DNA from: Metallyticus violacea
Lineage: Eukaryota > Arthropoda > Insecta > Mantodea > Metallyticidae
Length of the DNA: 64,000 nucleotides
NCBI GenBank assembly: GCA_030762175.1
Contig: CM060838.1
Coordinates: 23,926,001-23,990,000, forward strand
Direction of reading: 5' to 3'
The first letter of the stretch is position 1. Each line of letters starts with the position of its first letter. The notes beneath the pieces are model-generated. The model had not been told where the DNA came from. It did no database searches and saw nothing but the letters and a program-made list of their open reading frames with translations. Shown piece by piece: positions 59,901 through 64,000 of the stretch. The translations under genes and the position numbers were made by a program.

Positions 59901-60829
59901 ATCGCTGTCCACAATGCCCTCAACTTTCTTTTTCAAGCATCAAACATTATTTTAAAGTCAATTCCTGGCCTAGCAAATGCTTTATATCCATAACTAGAGT
60001 GAACAGTTACCAAATATAGGGAAACTTTCTCTGCAATTGTTGGCACTATAATATACAGATGAATATAAACGCAGATTAATGCTATTTATAATATTGCGAC
60101 GTCCTTTGAATTTAAATATTTATTATATATCGCAATGTTTGAAAGTTTTGTTGAAGTATATACTATTTTCAATTTCGAGACTAGACTGTACATCAGTATC
60201 GATTTATTTATTTTTTGCAGGATCCTATTACTATACGAACTGGGAGATCTTCGCAATTAAATATGCAAATGTTTATGTGCCTGTTTTTATGATACTATTT
60301 ATCCTATTTCATGAAATTTTGTATGCTAATAGTTTGATGGTTTCTGAATCTTTCTGTATTTCCTTAAGACAATCTAATCATAAACATCCTATAATTATTT
60401 GTTTAATATTTTTGAATTTAATATTATTATGATCAATACAATCGTCTAAGGAATAATAAAATCCAAATACTGAAAAAGCATGCATTTATTTGTTATTTTA
60501 TACATTTAAATTTTCCAAAACAGTGATGAACATCTTTAAAACATATAAAGGGAAACTGGGAGTTAAATCTTAGGGGCTCGCGGTAGCGAGAGATCTTTAA
60601 GGGGGTCTACTGACCTAAAGGATGCCTTTAATTAACATAACCTCACTTTGTTATTTCGTAGCCAGTGTGAAGTGAAGTGTTTAACTGAAAAGATCTTGTG
60701 GCATATTTGTATAAGATGTACATCATTACCTTATTAGATTCGTACATTGATCTTTATTTAATTTAATTTAATATTAATTAATATTCCCTTACTTTTTCGT
60801 TTATAAATATTAAAGACAAGCCAATTACA

Positions 60830-62520
60830 AATTAGATTCAATGGACAACAGAAATTATTAATGCTGTTCTAAAAACAGGACCATCGAGAATATCCACTTG
60901 GAAAACTGCAGATATTTCATGCAGCACTATTAAGAACAAAACAAAGGCAGAGCAACGCTATGGTAAATTTCTCGCCACTAAATGTGTGCTCACGGAAGAG
61001 CAAGAATTTGAAATTGAACAGCATGTTCTGTTGATTGGTAAATTATTGAAGTTATTTAACTTAAACTCAGAAAGATTCGCAGACAAAAATATCATGAAAA
61101 CAACACTTGCAAAGAAACAGGCAAGCTGTAAAGTAATTATAGCATGGATTTTTACAAAGCGCCCGAAATGAGTCTTTTTTTTTTTTTTTTTTTTTTTTTG
61201 ATTTATTTATTTAAGGACGCTCTTTAACAGCTCAGGTCAACAGCGTCCCATTCAACTCAGGGCGTGAAACGGCCGACAAATTTTGCTCAGAGGCCTCTCT
61301 TTCAGGCTTGAGGTTCTTTTTCGTGCCGCAAATGTACGACACGGGACCCACGGCTTTACTTCCCTTCCGAAGGAAGCCATACTTAGGATTTTTACGCCCG
61401 AAAAAATCCATCGGTCCTGGCCGGGTTCGAACCCGCGTTTTGAGTATAGGAGGCAAGTATGGTAACCACTACACCACCAGAAATGAGTCTGAGGAAATCA
61501 GAACAAAGCATGGATTTTCATGCTAGAGAAATTACACGAATTTATCCCAATTCGGAGTAAAACAGGCAAAACAAAATTTTGCAGCTATAAGAATATCTGT
61601 TTGTTGATATAACTAGCATTTCTATAATACGCATAATTGATACAAGAAGAATTAAACAAGTTAGGAAAGATGAAAAAATAAAATGGCATTACTCAATCAC
61701 AGCAGTTAGTTGTTATGCCTCTTTACATTTCAGAGCATGTCCCTGTACGATGAACTTCCAGCAATTGTTCTTAAAAAGGAATTTATTCATTTGGTTCTTG
61801 CTCTACTACTAATGGATACTATTCTAGTCTTATATTCCTTCAATCATACGTTCTGTATAAAGAATGAAATTAAACTTTGTGTCAACAATTTCAAATGCAC
61901 CCTTTGTCGACTACAGCCAGACATCTGACATCTTAGGGCCATTAAAACAACTCCCATAAGAGCTATTCATGAAGATTTGTGGATCTCAAAATCAGCTAAG
62001 GAGTTTAAATAAATTCTAACCTCTACTCCTATGAAAATGTAATGGTGATACTAATTTGAAATTCTAGGATGCATTCGCTATTGATTAGCATAATCCATAG
62101 TAATTGTAAATGAGCATTGACATTTAACTAGGGAAATCTCTCCATAAAAAGTAAAGGTAACGTCTCATTTGCAGACATCTCATTAATTGGTCTATCTGAT
62201 CCTTCGCAGAAAAACAGGCAGACCCAAGAGATGGCGGTATTCAGAAATTCTCACAGCAAGTCCAGTTAAGAGAAAACTAGAAGCATTAGAGACACAAGTC
62301 AAGGAAAAAAAAAAAAACTCTTAAAACTAAAAAGAAGAAAGCATCAAAGACGGAAAAAAAAAACCGCAGAAGAGAAAAACTGCAACAATAAAATGTTTGT
62401 TTGAAAGCTTATCAATGAAAGTATTTGTTCTGTGGCACGATGAAATTGCTTGTATATTCGAGGAATTAAATAAACTGTGTTGCACATGTGGTGAATTTTA
62501 CGAGATGTGATATTGTTACA
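60830..62520 (+). pseudogene. Pogo/Tigger-like transposase remnant, split by a SINE
   Basis: Plus-strand reading with stops. WTTEIINAVLKTGPSRISTW and EQRYGKFLATKCVLTEEQEF (60839-61000) fit the psq-type HTH and following region. MSLRKSEQSMDFHAR resumes right after the SINE at 61483, as in MSLRKPE..S..RA of this family. TASPVKRKLEALETQ near 62250-62295 precedes a Lys-rich tail. LNKLCCTCGEFYE near 62470-62510 resembles the Cys-containing end of jerky/Tigger-type proteins. The DDE core between is unreadable. It could be a dead transposon or a dead domesticated copy. Confidence 0.62.
61175..61479 (-). repeat. SINE family B, full length with target-site duplication
   Basis: On the minus strand: head GGTGTAGTGGTTACCATACT (A box), perfect B box GGGTTCGAACCCGG, body with GCTTCCTTCGGAAGGGAAGT, and a terminal A tract (T run at 61175-61199 on plus). 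The duplication GAAATGAGTCT flanks it at 61165-61175 and 61480-61490. It is the least decayed family B copy, so probably the youngest. Confidence 0.95.
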
Positions 62521-62832
62521 CACTAAAAAAACCGATTATACACAAGGAATACAGTGACAAAGACATATCATAGAACCATGTATATAACTACGAGTTATAA
62601 AGTTAAAATGAAAAAATAACCCCTGTGATTGCATGAATCTGCAAGCATCACTACACTCTTTAGTAGGATGTTATAGTGTCAAAATTTATTTAAAGCTCTA
62701 CATATGAAATGTTTTTAATTTCTTAAAAATAAATTTGCTCGGACTATATTCAGCAAGTTTTAGTATTTCATTCTGTCATAAAGTTGTAAACCAGTTGCAC
62801 ATATATATTAATACCGGTGAATTTCATTATCT

Positions 62833-63073
62833 TTTAATGTCTGTTTTTTACTGCAGAGGCATCACAGGCCGTAGACATTGGCTATGTAAGAGATGAAACG
62901 ATAAATTGGGGAAGGGTATTTTTTTAAAAAAAGAAAGTATTTCAGATTAAATTTAAGGTACATTTGCCATTAATGAGGTCTGAAGAAAACCTGTAAAATA
63001 ACTTAGTCAGGGAGAAGGTCCTAATGGGAATCGAAAGTCAGATCATCCGTGCCATAGCGACCTCGGCCACCAA
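62833..63073 (-). repeat. SINE family A, minus strand, full length but diverged
   Basis: Plus-strand text ACTGCAGAGGCATCACAGGC, then TTAGTCAGGGAGAAGGTCC, TAATGGGAATCGAAAGTCAG (B box, decayed) and GCGACCTCGGCCACC (head). Boundaries are approximate. Confidence 0.8.
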
Positions 63074-64000
63074 TATCAGGATTAGGTCGTGATAACACGC
63101 AGCCTTTTAAAAAATTGTTCCACCACCAGTATCGTGGAATCATGCAATTGTGAGGAACACAAAACAACTAATATAAAACTGGTGATTTTTAAAATAGCAT
63201 AACTTTGTGCGCACTTGATCATATAGTTGCCGTGAGAACTGCACGAGTTTCGTATTATAAGTTAAGGTTTGTGAGGTTTCCCAGTGATGTTGCCTTCCAG
63301 AGATGTCAATATTTCTCCCTTATGAAGATGTCGACATGTCTCAGTGCGTTTTTGGCAAAATATTATGTCAAACAGCAATGAAGGCATAAAACCGAAGTCA
63401 TAGAGAGTATCTGTTGTTCAGGAATTGCAGAAGTCAATAAAGAGAGACAAGTTCGTTACTGCACATGGTTTTTGGCTTTCTTTTATAGCTACCGATATTA
63501 AATATTACCTGATTCACATGTTTGTATATGTGCATTCACAGAAATAATGCATTTAAGCCTCACAAAACCACACGCTGCACCTGCAGAGGACTGGAGTTTA
63601 GTGTGCAGTTTGAGTAAGTCAATAGTAAGCTTTTTTTAATTTTTTTTTTTTTGGATGCGTGAGTACAGATGAACAGAAACACGCACTTGAGTATTTGTTG
63701 AACAGCTAGAAGGAAGTCAACTCACTCAAGGCTATTTTCAACTAGAGGTCAACACGTCACACGTAAAATCAAATATTTAGCCTTAATTATTTTAATTACC
63801 TACTAATTTCTAATAATTTTGGCCATCAAGATTAGCCATCCTAACATCAGATTTTTCTCATGGAATTACCTTACCAAATAACTCAAGCGGATATTGGGAG
63901 TCGCATTTGGAAGGTACCTTGAAGCCAACCATCCTGACGTTGGGTTTTATTTCTGGTTACTTAGGGAAATGTTGGGATAAATCTTTCCTTTCCATGAATT
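63074..64000. other. Non-coding end of window
   Basis: No gene or repeat recognised; a T run lies near 63635-63652. Confidence 0.4.

Noticed and set aside
60079..60432. 117-residue hydrophobic ORF on the plus strand
   Set aside because: AT-rich sequence, rich in I, L, F and Y with no recognised domain; chance opening is the simpler explanation.
61400..61485. Possible tRNA gene on the minus strand
   Set aside because: Head of the family B SINE with a poly-A tail and target-site duplication.

Overview
This is an AT-rich, intron-rich nuclear window from an animal, most likely an insect with a large genome. The insect call is an inference from the two host genes, the 1-8 kb introns and the dense tRNA-derived SINE content. 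I see no bacterial features, no CRISPR array, and no rRNA or free-standing tRNA gene. Two host genes can be read exon by exon, and they face each other tail to tail.

Gene 1, plus strand, 7155-24791: the last seven coding exons of a GRAMD2-type protein. It has an N-terminal GRAM domain (split over three exons), an acidic/Ser-rich linker, one C-terminal transmembrane segment and a short helical, Gln-rich tail. Its first coding exon or exons lie upstream, either beyond the window or unrecognised within 1-7154. Gene 2, minus strand, 51661-37305: a complete six-exon NAD-dependent isocitrate dehydrogenase alpha subunit (IDH3A type). All splice junctions keep frame and give 358 residues. The genes are functionally unrelated: one is a membrane lipid-binding contact-site type protein, the other a mitochondrial TCA-cycle enzyme. 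The 12.5 kb between their stop codons holds no gene I can support.

The rest is mostly decayed mobile DNA. Identifiable remnants are: an endonuclease/RT LINE antisense in the first visible intron of gene 1 (about 7.70-10.87 kb), a second 3' fragment of it (about 5.0-5.25 kb), and another LINE C-terminal fragment (41.64-41.90 kb). There are two Penelope-like GIY-YIG fragments (16.04-16.93 kb minus; 21.9-22.25 kb plus) and three Tc1/mariner-type transposase remnants (22.78-23.72, 45.33-46.06 and 49.10-49.32 kb). There are also three hAT remnants (39.25-39.74, 47.0-47.96 and 53.31-53.44 kb) and a pogo/Tigger-like transposase remnant (60.83-62.52 kb) that was later split by a SINE with a clear target-site duplication. 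At least four tRNA-headed SINE families are present. A 67-bp minisatellite lies at 54.49-54.85 kb and a GA microsatellite at 13.73-13.80 kb.

The most interesting pattern is a dispersed motif found at nine places on both strands: a hammerhead-like core (CTGATGA, one extra base, a 6-bp helix, GAAAC). Its helix arms differ in sequence but remain complementary in the best copies. Several copies sit in the loops of foldback (palindromic) elements, and two lie just downstream of the Penelope-like GIY-YIG fragments. The region 51.7-64 kb, upstream of IDH3A, contains only repeats plus one unexplained GC-richer island (about 59.74-59.90 kb).
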